Shown here: positions 18,101-25,685 of the stretch, piece by piece
How positions within the stretch are numbered: the stretch's first letter is position 1
How the letters are laid out: every line of letters begins with the position of its first letter
DNA from: Mesonia sp008017825
GTDB lineage: Bacteria > Bacteroidota > Bacteroidia > Flavobacteriales > Flavobacteriaceae
Reading direction: 5' to 3'
Assembly: GCF_008017825.1 (NCBI RefSeq)
Contig: NZ_VRLS01000052.1
Span: 186,001 to 250,000, forward strand
DNA: 64,000 bases
Program-made: the position numbers and the translations under genes
The notes under the pieces: generated by a model
Database searches by the model: none
The model's input: only the letters and a program-made list of their open reading frames with translations
What the model was told of the DNA's origin: nothing

Positions 18101-18961
18101 TTAACGGAGTAAAGCTGAAAACGTATCATGTTGTTTTAATTCTCCCGACTGGTAACCTTTTAAAAACCAATCGATGCGTTGCTGAGAAGTGCCGTGCGTA
18201 AAAGAATCGGGATTTACGTGCCCTTGCATTCTTTTTTGAATCGCATCGTCTCCTACAGCATTTGCTGCACTTAACGCTTCTTCTATATCTCCTTGTTCTA
18301 AATATTCTTGGTTATAATGAGCCCATAAACCTGCATAAAAATCTGCTTGTAGCTCTAAAGCTACAGAAAGTTTATTGGCTTCGGTTTGATTCATTCCTTT
18401 TTGCGCCTGTCTTACTTTTGGGGAAGTTCCTAGTAGAGTTTGAACGTGGTGTCCTACTTCGTGAGCGGTTACGTAAGCCATAGCAAAATCTCCTTTTTTA
18501 GCTCCAAAACGTGTATAAAGTTCATTGAAAAAGGCCAAATCCATATACACATTTTTATCTGCAGGACAATAAAATGGTCCCGTTGCCGATGTTGCGCTTC
18601 CACAAGCAGTTTGTACCGCCTCTGTAAATAATATCATTTCTGGCTCTTCGTAATCTCCCAAGTTATTTTCAATAAAAACTTGATTCCATACATCTTCTGT
18701 ATCCGCTAAAACGGTTGCCATAAAATCTCCTAATTCTTTTTCTTTTGCCGTAAGTTCTCTTTCTCTAACTTGTTCAGTTTGCTGACCTTTATTAAATTCA
18801 TTAAGTATAGGCGCTACAGCTTGACCTGTTTCCCCTCCAAAAATTTGTAAGAGAATAACTATAATACCAATTACTCCACCGCCAGCGACTAGTTTCCCTT
18901 TAGAGCTCATCCCACGTCGATCGTCTAAATTGTCACTTTTTCTTCTTCCTTTCCATTTCAT
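18101..18961 (-). CDS. Neutral zinc metallopeptidase (YpfJ/KPN_02809 family)
   Basis: The protein has 286 residues. A charged N-terminus is followed by one transmembrane helix (about 26-41) and a metallopeptidase domain with the HEXXH zinc motif HEVGHH (H167, E168, H171) and a downstream ELQADFYAGLWAHY, in the place of the third ligand. Members are annotated as putative neutral zinc metallopeptidases; the physiological substrate is unknown. It is wedged in the PAA operon between paaI (63 bp) and paaJ (17 bp), with no obvious catabolic role. It may simply be carried in, or may act in envelope quality control under the same promoter. Confidence 0.88.
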   Translation of the reverse strand: MKWKGRRKSDNLDDRRGMSSKGKLVAGGGVIGIIVILLQIFGGETGQAVAPILNEFNKGQQTEQVRERELTAKEKELGDFMATVLADTEDVWNQVFIENNLGDYEEPEMILFTEAVQTACGSATSATGPFYCPADKNVYMDLAFFNELYTRFGAKKGDFAMAYVTAHEVGHHVQTLLGTSPKVRQAQKGMNQTEANKLSVALELQADFYAGLWAHYNQEYLEQGDIEEALSAANAVGDDAIQKRMQGHVNPDSFTHGTSQQRIDWFLKGYQSGELKQHDTFSALLR

Positions 18962-19024
18962 AGCAATTGGATTTAGTCAAGTAAATCTAAAATTGTTAAT
19001 ATTAATTTTTAAGTAATTATAAAA

Positions 19025-19459
19025 TTATTCCCATTCAGCGCTGGTTCTATATACTACACCTTTAAAAAGAGCTACTAAATCATCTTGTTTTTTGACTTCT
19101 ACATTATAAAAACCAAGTTTATTTTTTAGGCTTTTCACTTCAGATTCTGCCGTAATGATGTCTCCTGCTTCCAAAGCTTCGATATGATTGATACTACATT
19201 CTATAGAAACTGCTTTTCTTCCGTGAGTGTTCGAGGCAAATCCAAATGCTGTGTCTGCTAAAGAGAATGTAATTCCGCCGTGAGCTTTTTTCATACTATT
19301 CAGCATATCTTCTCTTATTGTCATCTGCACTTTGCAATAACCTTCTTTTACTTCTACAATCTCGATCCCTAACCATTGGCTAAAAGCATCGAGCTCAAGC
19401 ATTTTTTTTGGAATATCTACTGAGTTCAAAAGTTTTTGAGTTTCTGAGTTATCTTTCAT
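19025..19459 (-). CDS. paaI: PaaI hot-dog thioesterase
   Basis: This 144-residue hot-dog fold protein has the PaaI active-site segment KAHGGITFSLADTAFGFASN. It hydrolyses aberrant hydroxyphenylacetyl-CoA type esters and so releases trapped CoA in the PAA pathway. The ATG at 19459 lies inside the 3' end of the upstream broken four-helix gene, whose original stop codon (19449-19451) overlaps the paaI start by 11 bp. One arm of the four-helix element's inverted repeat lies within codons about 4-10 of paaI, so the N-terminal residues may have been shaped by the insertion. Confidence 0.9.
   Translation of the reverse strand: MKDNSETQKLLNSVDIPKKMLELDAFSQWLGIEIVEVKEGYCKVQMTIREDMLNSMKKAHGGITFSLADTAFGFASNTHGRKAVSIECSINHIEALEAGDIITAESEVKSLKNKLGFYNVEVKKQDDLVALFKGVVYRTSAEWE
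19431..19447. repeat. Left inverted repeat of four-helix element 2
   Basis: AGTTTTTGAGTTTCTGA matches the reverse complement of 19844-19860 at 15 of 17 positions, including ten contiguous. It lies in the first codons of paaI. Confidence 0.55.
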
Positions 19460-19829
19460 TTATTCTCTTTTTAAGATAATTTTTATAAGAAGTAATCATC
19501 TTAGATATTTCTGTAACTTTCTGTCTATTTTCTTCGTTTTCTACTTCAGAAATATAGTTTCTTCTTACCGCTTTCGTAGTACATACGATAAATTCGTGAG
19601 CACTATCCCAAGCCATTTGTAAATATCAATTAAAATTAGGATGAGTACTTGATGACCCTTCCGCGATATTTAAAGCTATTGAGTCTGCTGCACGAATAAA
19701 CTGTGAAGCTAATCGATAAGTTTCTTCTTTAGGAAATTTATTGATTTGAGTATAAACAATATCACCAAAATCTAATGCCTTTTGATACATTGACAATTCT
19801 TCGAATTTGAAATGATATTTACTATTCAT
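19449..19829 (-). pseudogene. Four-helix-bundle protein with premature stop; element 2
   Basis: From ATG 19829 the frame reads KFEELSMYQKALDFGDIVYT and LASQFIRAADSIALNIAEGS, the hallmark of the family. It then meets TGA at 19626-19628 after THPNFN. The same frame continues without a break as YLQMAWDSAHEFIVCTTKAV, then RRNYISEVENEENRQK and TEISKMITSYKNYLKKR, to a stop at 19449. Intact relatives usually have Arg at the stop position, so a CGA-to-TGA change is the simplest explanation. The restored product would be 126 residues. The copy lies between paaH and paaI, co-directional with both. It is a different subtype from the copies at 4.7, 22.0 and 24.3 kb, so it is not a recent local duplicate. 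Confidence 0.8.
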
Positions 19830-19843
19830 TGTGTTTAATTTAT

Positions 19844-19860
19844 TCTGAATCTCAAAAACT
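19844..19860. repeat. Right inverted repeat of four-helix element 2
   Basis: TCTGAATCTCAAAAACT is the partner of 19431-19447 with 15 of 17 matches. It lies between the inserted gene's start codon and the paaH stop. Confidence 0.55.
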
Positions 19861-19866
19861 CAATAA

Positions 19867-21027
19867 CTAAGAAACTTGAAAAGTTTCACTTTCTTTGTTC
19901 ATTTTTCTTAATAACGGACTACAACGGTAACGATCTTCATGGTACTCATTGTAGAGCGTATCTAATTTTTCAACACACCAATTAATCCCTTTTTCATTTG
20001 CCCAAGCTAAAAGTCCTTTAGGATAATTTACTCCTTTAGTCATAGCTAAATCAATATCTTTTGCAGTCGCTATGTTTAAGAAAAGTGCATCTGCCGCTTC
20101 ATTAATTAGCATTACTAATACTCGGTCTAAAATTTGCTTTCCTAAATCTTCATCTTTAGTTGGAGCTGTTTTCTTAGCGTTCTCTCCATAATCGTAAAAC
20201 CCTTTTCCTGTCTTTCTCCCAAGATATCCAGCTTCTGCTAATCGTTTTTGTGTAAAAGATGGCTTATAACGAGGATCATAATAAAATTCTTTAAAAACCG
20301 TTTCGGTAACCGTATAATTTACATCGTGACCTATAAAATCCATCAATTGAAATGGTCCCATTTTAAATCCGCCAAATTCTCTTAGAGCCCAATCTATCGT
20401 AGCAAAGTCTGCTTTACCTTCTTCATAAATTCTTAGAGCTTCTCCGTAAAACGGACGAGCAACGCGATTTACAATAAAACCAGGGGTATCTTTAGCAAGA
20501 ACGCCCACCTTTTTCCAGTCAGCTATAATTTGAACTACCTTATCTTTAACTTCTTCTGAAGTTTGAATAGCCGGAATAATCTCTACCAAAGGCATCAATG
20601 GTGCTGGATTGAAAAAATGAACACCTATTACACGCTCAGGTTTTTCTAACGAAGCTGCGATTGACGCGATAGAAAGTGAAGATGTATTAGAAGCGATGAT
20701 GGCCTCTTGCGACTGGTAACTTTCTAATTCTTGAAACACTTTACGTTTAATTTCAAGATTCTCAACAATCGCTTCTATAGTTAAATCAGCATCAGCTAAA
20801 TCTTTTAAAGAATTCACATAGTTAATATTCGCTTGAATTCTATTTTTTTCGGTTTCATCAATTCTTTCTTTCTCGATTAACCTATTTAAAACTTTATCTA
20901 ATTGAGCTTTACTTTTATCTAGGGCTTCTTGTTTGGTATCGTACACACTTACGGTACAACCTGCAGTTGCTGCAACTTGAGCAATTCCGCTTCCCATAGT
21001 TCCGCAACCAATAATTCCGATATTCAT
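19867..21027 (-). CDS. paaH: 3-hydroxyadipyl-CoA dehydrogenase
   Basis: The protein has 386 residues. The N-terminal Rossmann domain carries the NAD motif IGIIGCGTMGSGIAQVAATA (about 3-22). The catalytic region has NTSSLSI and the conserved VIGVHFFNPAPLMPLVEI. The C-terminal helical dimerisation domain follows from about residue 185, with GFIVNRVARPFYGEALRI. It oxidises 3-hydroxyadipyl-CoA to 3-oxoadipyl-CoA with NAD. It is shorter than the 475-residue E. coli PaaH but complete for a single-domain 3-hydroxyacyl-CoA dehydrogenase with an extended C-terminus. It lies 110 bp after paaG and before the broken four-helix element 2. Confidence 0.92.
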   Translation of the reverse strand: MNIGIIGCGTMGSGIAQVAATAGCTVSVYDTKQEALDKSKAQLDKVLNRLIEKERIDETEKNRIQANINYVNSLKDLADADLTIEAIVENLEIKRKVFQELESYQSQEAIIASNTSSLSIASIAASLEKPERVIGVHFFNPAPLMPLVEIIPAIQTSEEVKDKVVQIIADWKKVGVLAKDTPGFIVNRVARPFYGEALRIYEEGKADFATIDWALREFGGFKMGPFQLMDFIGHDVNYTVTETVFKEFYYDPRYKPSFTQKRLAEAGYLGRKTGKGFYDYGENAKKTAPTKDEDLGKQILDRVLVMLINEAADALFLNIATAKDIDLAMTKGVNYPKGLLAWANEKGINWCVEKLDTLYNEYHEDRYRCSPLLRKMNKESETFQVS

Positions 21028-21137
21028 AAATTATAAATTTGTTTTCTGTCAAACTAAATACAGTCAGTATCTCATTGTTTTATTGTTCTTAAATAAGAAC
21101 CTTAAACTAGTTTAGGCTGACAAGCATTTTCTTTATT

Positions 21138-21920
21138 TTACTTCCCTTTAAACTCTGGTTTTCTTTTTTCTACGAAAGCCGTGACTCCTTCTTTATAATC
21201 TTCTGTAGAAGCTGCTTCGATTTGAAATTTACTTTCTAAAGACAACTGTTCATCTAGATTATTATTCATGGACTGATTAAAGGCTTCTTTAATTAAACCT
21301 AAAGCTTTAGTAGGCATGTTGGCTAACTTTAAAGCTAATTTCTCGCTTTCTTCCGTAAAGGTTTCTACTGAAAAATACTTGTAAATCATTCCTAGCCTTT
21401 CTGCCTCTTGTGCTTCAATTTTATCTCCTAACATCGCTAAAGCGGAAGCTTTTTGAAAACCTATTAATCTTGGCAAAAAGAAAGTTCCAGCACTATCTGG
21501 TATTAATCCTATTTTACTAAAGGCTTGAATAAAGGCTGCATTTTCTGAAGCTACCACAACATCACAAGCTAAAGCAATATTAGCTCCTGCTCCAGCTGCT
21601 ACACCATTTACCGCAGCAACGATAGGTTTTGGAGTTTCACGAATTAACTGTATCACTGGATTGTAATGTTCTTCTAAAATGGCTTTAAAACCCGGATTTA
21701 ATTCGGGGTCTGTCACCTCTTTTAAATCTTGCCCTGCACAAAATGCTTTTCCGTTTCCTGTAAGTAATATGGCTCTTACCTCATCGTTGGTAGCTACATC
21801 TTTTAAAACATCTTGCAAAGCCAAAGCCATCTCACGGTTAAAGCTATTAAATACTTCTGGTCTATTTAAGGTGATATATGCCACCTTATTTTTTATTTCA
21901 AAACTTATTGTGTTGCTCAT
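21138..21920 (-). CDS. paaG: Ring 1,2-epoxyphenylacetyl-CoA isomerase
   Basis: This 260-residue crotonase-fold enzyme closely matches PaaG: FCAGQDLKEV, VNGVAAGAGANIALACD, and FSKIGLIPDSAGTFFLPRL, where the Asp of PDS is the PaaG-type catalytic acid. The usual first Glu of hydratases is replaced by Asn (GANIALA), as in PaaG. It isomerises the ring epoxide to 2-oxepin-CoA for PaaZ, and also acts on the unsaturated intermediate. It follows four-helix element 3 and precedes paaH. Confidence 0.93.
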   Translation of the reverse strand: MSNTISFEIKNKVAYITLNRPEVFNSFNREMALALQDVLKDVATNDEVRAILLTGNGKAFCAGQDLKEVTDPELNPGFKAILEEHYNPVIQLIRETPKPIVAAVNGVAAGAGANIALACDVVVASENAAFIQAFSKIGLIPDSAGTFFLPRLIGFQKASALAMLGDKIEAQEAERLGMIYKYFSVETFTEESEKLALKLANMPTKALGLIKEAFNQSMNNNLDEQLSLESKFQIEAASTEDYKEGVTAFVEKRKPEFKGK

Positions 21921-22007
21921 AAAAATTATAAATTATAAACGCTAAATATAAAAGACTGAAACTCTCTCATTGAATTATTTCCTTTTTAAATTTTCCGTTA
22001 TTTTATT

Positions 22008-22376
22008 TTAGATTTCTTTATTTTTTGAAGTTTGTATACTAGTAGTAAAAATCGCTACAAGCTCCTTTATTTCCTTAATTATAAATTCAAATTTTTGATG
22101 ATCTTTAATTAAATCAGCCTCATTTAAAATTTCTAAATTTACTTGTGTTTCTCTTAACTCTTTTAAAGAAAGTTTCATTTTATGAATAAAATCTTTTCTT
22201 GATTCTGCACTTTGAGCTTCACCATAATTTAGCGCTGCAGAAGAAGCCGACCTAATTAATTGTTTGGTTAAATGCTCTGCTGCGTAATTTTTATGAAGCG
22301 CCTGAACACTTTTTATTATTTCAGCAGAAAAAATAACTAAACGTTTTTGTAAATCGTATTTATATTTCTTCTCCAT
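22008..22376 (-). CDS. Four-helix-bundle protein (23S rRNA IVS-protein family), intact; element 3
   Basis: The 122-residue protein begins at ATG 22376; a TTG nine bases upstream is possible but less likely. It has four predicted helices, with QLIRSASSAALNYGEAQSAE and SRKDFIHKMKLSLKELRETQ between helices 1-3, and IIKEIKELVAIFTTSIQTSK as the last helix. This is the only one of the four copies in the window with no visible lesion. It sits between paaD and paaG, in the operon direction. No convincing inverted repeat brackets it, though both flanks carry the string AAAATTTAAAA in the same orientation. The fold is shared with the Avd accessory protein of diversity-generating retroelements; function here is unknown. 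Confidence 0.85.
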   Translation of the reverse strand: MEKKYKYDLQKRLVIFSAEIIKSVQALHKNYAAEHLTKQLIRSASSAALNYGEAQSAESRKDFIHKMKLSLKELRETQVNLEILNEADLIKDHQKFEFIIKEIKELVAIFTTSIQTSKNKEI

Positions 22377-22437
22377 AACAATCAATTGATAATCAACTTA
22401 AATTTTTACATTTTAAATTTTGCTGTTTTTCGGTTTT

Positions 22438-22938
22438 TTAAATCAAACATTTAAAATAATCGAAAGGCTCTTCGCAGTTATCACATTTAAAAAGTGCTTT
22501 ACAAGCCGTTGATCCAAACTGACTTACCAAGTGGGTATTCGTAGATTTACATTGCGGGCATTTGACAATTTTTTCTTCTCCTAACAAAGCTTTCTTATCT
22601 GCCGATTCTTCTAATGGAGCTGCGATTCCATAATCTTCCAAAGCTTTTCTACCACGCTCAGTGATCCAATTTGTACTCCAAGCTGGTGCCAATATTAAAT
22701 CTACTTTCGCCTCATAGCCTTCTTTCGCTAAAGCGGAAACAATATCGTCGCCAATTACATCCATCGCTGGACAACCGCTATAGGTGGGAGTAATTTTAAT
22801 AGTTGCTTTATTGCCTTCTAAAATTGCTTCTCTAACCACCCCTAGATCTAAAATAGAAAGCACAGGAATTTCTGGATCGGGTACTTCTCTAAGTATCGGT
22901 TCCAAAACTTCGTTAATATGTACTTTCTCTTCTGTCAT
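22438..22938 (-). CDS. paaD: PaaD, phenylacetyl-CoA epoxidase maturation protein
   Basis: The 166-residue protein has an N-terminal MIP18/DUF59 domain (about 8-100, with DPEIPVLSILDLGVVR and TPTYSGCPAMDVIGDDI). A C-terminal zinc-ribbon-like segment carries CPQC near 146-149 and CDNC near 154-160. PaaD is needed for epoxidase activity, probably in iron-sulfur cluster assembly of PaaE. It sits between paaC and four-helix element 3. Length and domain order are typical. Confidence 0.92.
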   Translation of the reverse strand: MTEEKVHINEVLEPILREVPDPEIPVLSILDLGVVREAILEGNKATIKITPTYSGCPAMDVIGDDIVSALAKEGYEAKVDLILAPAWSTNWITERGRKALEDYGIAAPLEESADKKALLGEEKIVKCPQCKSTNTHLVSQFGSTACKALFKCDNCEEPFDYFKCLI

Positions 22939-22957
22939 TGCTAAAATTATGAATATT

Positions 22958-23015
22958 AAATGTAAAAGAATAAAGTAAAAAGTCTTCTCTCGATTGAGTA
23001 TAGACTTTTACATTT
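22958..23015. repeat. Intergenic AAATGTAAAAG hairpin in paaC-paaD gap
   Basis: AAATGTAAAAG (22958-22968) pairs with CTTTTACATTT (23005-23015). An alternative inner stem AAAAGTC/GACTTTT lies within. The same arm recurs at 31001-31046 and, shortened, at 23825-23884. Confidence 0.6.
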
Positions 23016-23043
23016 TAAATTTTTTGGTTTTTAATTTTACTTT

Positions 23044-23796
23044 CTACCATTTCATCCCTGGGTAGGTGCGTTGCATGTATTGCATATCGTTAAGTAAGAA
23101 CCCCATATGTTCTGAATGGATTCCTTCTTTACCTCCTTTTTGGAAATATTTTAATTCAGGCACTTCCAGAGTAGCAGTTTCTAAAATTTCGTTCACATTT
23201 TTGTAATACACTTCTTTAAGCATTTTTACATCTACGGCAATCCCCTCTTTAATCATTGCTTCATCTGCTTCTGTAGTATGAAAAAGCTCATCTGTAAAAC
23301 GCCATAGATCATTCACTACTTTTTGAATTCGCTGTTTACTTTCTTCGGTTCCATCGCCTAAACGTTTAATCCAGTCTGAAGAAAAACGTTTGTGATAGCT
23401 CACCTCTTTAATGCTTTTTTTCGCAATCGCCACTAAGGTTTCATCTTTAGATTTTTGCATTTCTGTCATTAACAACATATGAAAATGATCAAACAAAAAT
23501 TGTCTAGCTATGGTATATGCAAAATCAGTATTAGGTTGTTCTACCAACAAAACATTTAAGTATTCTCTTTCTGTACGTAAAAATGCCAAATCATCTTCGG
23601 TAATATCACCTTCAGAAAGTTGAGCAGCATATTGAAAATAACTACGTACTTGACCAAATAAATCTAAAGAAATATTAGTCAAAGCGATGTCTACCTCCAA
23701 ACTAGGCGCATGTCCTGTTAGCTCTCCTAATCGCTGACCTAAAATCAAAGAGTTATCTGCTATTCCGTAAAGGTATTTTATGAAATTATTATTCAT
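23044..23796 (-). CDS. paaC: Phenylacetyl-CoA epoxidase structural subunit PaaC
   Basis: This 250-residue ferritin-like helical protein starts at ATG 23796 (MNNNFIKYLYGIADNSLILG). The longer in-frame reading upstream needs a TTG and runs through an intergenic hairpin, so it is rejected. Motifs are LGQRLGELTGHAPSLEVDIA and SIKEVSYHKRFSSDWI. PaaC pairs with PaaA in the diiron monooxygenase but has lost the metal site and acts structurally. It is preceded by paaB and followed by paaD. Confidence 0.93.
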   Translation of the reverse strand: MNNNFIKYLYGIADNSLILGQRLGELTGHAPSLEVDIALTNISLDLFGQVRSYFQYAAQLSEGDITEDDLAFLRTEREYLNVLLVEQPNTDFAYTIARQFLFDHFHMLLMTEMQKSKDETLVAIAKKSIKEVSYHKRFSSDWIKRLGDGTEESKQRIQKVVNDLWRFTDELFHTTEADEAMIKEGIAVDVKMLKEVYYKNVNEILETATLEVPELKYFQKGGKEGIHSEHMGFLLNDMQYMQRTYPGMKW

Positions 23797-23824
23797 TTTA
23801 TTAATTTTCAAACAGAAAAATTTA

Positions 23825-23884
23825 AAATGTAAAACGCTAAAGTTCAAAATCTTAATAGCGAAAACACTTCTAAATTTTACATTT
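23825..23884. repeat. Intergenic AAATGTAAAA hairpin in paaB-paaC gap
   Basis: AAATGTAAAA (23825-23834) pairs with TTTTACATTT (23875-23884), and CGCTA/TAGCG (23835-23839 and 23856-23860) is nested inside. Confidence 0.55.
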
Positions 23885-23910
23885 ATTATTTTTCATTTCA
23901 AATTTGTGAC

Positions 23911-24204
23911 TTACATATGTTTTACCTCATCTGGTAAATCGTAAAATGTAGGATGTCTATATACTTTGTCTTGTGCTGGTTCAAACAACTCCCCGTTGTG
24001 ATCTGGATTAGAAGCAGTGATATTACTAGATTCCACTACCCAAATACTTACCCCCTCACTTCGTCTGGTGTAAACATCTCTTGCATTTTCTAAAGCCATT
24101 TCTGCATCGGTCGCATGAAGACTTCCAAAATGACGGTGTTCTAATCCGTTTTTACTTCTTACAAAAATCTCCCACAAAGGCCATTCTTTTTTATTTTCTT
24201 CCAT
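23911..24204 (-). CDS. paaB: Phenylacetyl-CoA epoxidase subunit PaaB
   Basis: The 97-residue protein has the usual PaaB size. It opens with KEWPLWEIFVRSKNGLEHRH, then FGSLHATDAEMALENARDVY and RRSEGVSIWVVESSNI, all typical of PaaB. PaaB bridges PaaAC heterodimers and is needed for electron transfer from PaaE. It is separated from paaA by four-helix element 4, an unusual interruption of the otherwise tight paaAB pair. Confidence 0.93.
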   Translation of the reverse strand: MEENKKEWPLWEIFVRSKNGLEHRHFGSLHATDAEMALENARDVYTRRSEGVSIWVVESSNITASNPDHNGELFEPAQDKVYRHPTFYDLPDEVKHM

Positions 24205-24225
24205 ATCTATTATATCTTAATCTTA

Positions 24226-24241
24226 AGTATTTAGTAATTAG
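24226..24241. repeat. Left inverted repeat of four-helix element 4
   Basis: AGTATTTAGTAATTAG is the perfect 16-bp reverse complement of 24617-24632. It lies between the inserted gene's stop and the paaB start. Confidence 0.85.
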
Positions 24242-24255
24242 AATTGAGTAGTGAG

Positions 24256-24570
24256 TTATTTATTTAGTAATTTTATTAACGCGTAATTCATCTTTTGAAC
24301 TTCTATAATCTCTTTAAGAATATATTCAACATCTTCCTTTGGAACGAGTTTAAGTTTATAAGATAAAATTAGTTGAGTAAAAAGCTCATAAGCTGAACCA
24401 TTTGCAATACTTAGAAAATTTTTAAATTCACCATTTGTATTTCTTCCAGCCCCTTCAGCAATGTTTGATGGAACTGAAACTGCACATCTTCTAATTTGAC
24501 TTGTTAAGCCATACCTTTCTTCTCTAGGAAAGTTTGCTGAAAGACGATATACTTTTTCAGTAATTTCCAT
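24256..24570 (-). CDS. Four-helix-bundle protein, N-terminus decayed; element 4
   Basis: From ATG 24570 the product is 104 residues: MEITEKVYRLSANFPREERY, then GLTSQIRRCAVSVPSNIAEG, GEFKNFLSIANGSAYELFTQ, and a final helix ending ALIKLLNK. The same frame extends upstream as LKDLKVWNKA, which is the normal start of helix 1 in this family (LKVWQKAME-like). However, no ATG, GTG or TTG lies there before the next stop, so the native start has been lost and any product is shortened by about 10 residues. It sits between paaA and paaB, co-directional with them, inside a perfect 16-bp inverted repeat. Confidence 0.8.
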   Translation of the reverse strand: MEITEKVYRLSANFPREERYGLTSQIRRCAVSVPSNIAEGAGRNTNGEFKNFLSIANGSAYELFTQLILSYKLKLVPKEDVEYILKEIIEVQKMNYALIKLLNK

Positions 24571-24616
24571 CGCCTTATTCCAAACTTTTAAATCTTTTAA
24601 AACGTACAGCCTAGCG

Positions 24617-24632
24617 CTAATTACTAAATACT
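24617..24632. repeat. Right inverted repeat of four-helix element 4
   Basis: CTAATTACTAAATACT is the perfect partner of 24226-24241. It starts 18 bp before the paaA stop and 47 bp upstream of the inserted gene's ATG. Confidence 0.85.
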
Positions 24633-24649
24633 CTTTACTTAATTCTTAA

Positions 24650-25606
24650 TTATCCTGCTTGTTTTACTTTTCTTTCTAATTGTTTTTCCGCGTAAGCTAA
24701 AGCTGCATCACGCACCCATTCTCCATTTTCCCACGCATTTACTCGTGTTTGCAAACGCTCTTTATTACAAGGCCCGTGACCTTTTACTACTTGCCAAAAT
24801 TCATCCCAGTTGATTTCACCAAAATCATAATGACCTGTTTCTTCATTCCATTTTAAATCTTCATCTGGAACGGTGATTCCTAAGATATCTGCCTGCGGAA
24901 CGGTTTGATCAATAAATTGCTGACGTAATTCATCATTAGTTTTACGTTTCAACTTCCACTTCATAGATTGCTCTGTGTGTGTAGAAGCATCATCTGTAGG
25001 CCCCAACATCATTAATGAAGGCCACCACCAACGGTTAAGTGCATCTTGAGCCATTTGTTTTTGCTCTTCAGTTCCATTACAAAGCGTTAGCATAATTTCG
25101 TAACCTTGACGCTGATGGAAACTTTCTTCCTTACAAACTCTCACCATAGCACGTGCATACGGCCCAAAAGAGGTACTACAAAGCGGTACTTGATTGATAA
25201 TTGCTGCTCCATCTACCAACCATCCAATAGCTCCAATATCTGCCCACGTAATGGTAGGATAATTGAAAATACTAGAATATTTAGCTTTTCCAGAGTGTAG
25301 TTGTTCATACAACTCATCTCTAGAAATCCCTAAAGTTTCTGTAGCGCTATATAAATATAAACCGTGTCCAGCTTCATCTTGCACTTTTGCCAATAAAGCA
25401 ACTTTTCTTCTTAAAGATGGTGCGCGAGATATCCAGTTTCCCTCAGGAAGCATACCCACAATTTCAGAATGTGCGTGCTGCGACATTTGGCGAATATGGG
25501 TTTTCCTGTATTTCTCTGGCATCCAATCTTTAGGCTCTATCTTTTCATCTCGAGCAATTTTTGCTTCGAAAATTTCTTCTAAATTTTTTACTTCTTTCTC
25601 ACTCAT
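24650..25606 (-). CDS. paaA: Phenylacetyl-CoA epoxidase catalytic subunit PaaA
   Basis: The protein has 318 residues, matching the usual PaaA length. The diiron site is readable: E48 in HSEIVG, E78 and H81 in DEAGHG, and E161 and H164 in EESFHQ. With PaaB, PaaC and the reductase PaaE it inserts one oxygen atom into the ring of phenylacetyl-CoA. It lies 79 bp after paaE and is followed, unusually, by four-helix element 4 before paaB. Confidence 0.95.
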   Translation of the reverse strand: MSEKEVKNLEEIFEAKIARDEKIEPKDWMPEKYRKTHIRQMSQHAHSEIVGMLPEGNWISRAPSLRRKVALLAKVQDEAGHGLYLYSATETLGISRDELYEQLHSGKAKYSSIFNYPTITWADIGAIGWLVDGAAIINQVPLCSTSFGPYARAMVRVCKEESFHQRQGYEIMLTLCNGTEEQKQMAQDALNRWWWPSLMMLGPTDDASTHTEQSMKWKLKRKTNDELRQQFIDQTVPQADILGITVPDEDLKWNEETGHYDFGEINWDEFWQVVKGHGPCNKERLQTRVNAWENGEWVRDAALAYAEKQLERKVKQAG

Positions 25607-25685
25607 AATTCATTTCTTTTTTTGTTGAAAGCTTAAAGCTGAAATGATTCTCTATCACTTTCAACTTGAAACTCATAAACAGATT

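Noticed and set aside
22377..22437. Inverted repeat for four-helix element 3
   Set aside because: I compared both flanks, including the ends of paaD and paaG, and found no inverted match of nine bases or more. Only a same-orientation AAAATTTAAAA is shared, which is likely in AT-rich gaps.
23797..23847. Longer PaaC start (17 extra residues)
   Set aside because: It needs a TTG and runs through an intergenic hairpin. The paaC family begins at the MNNNFIKYLYG methionine.
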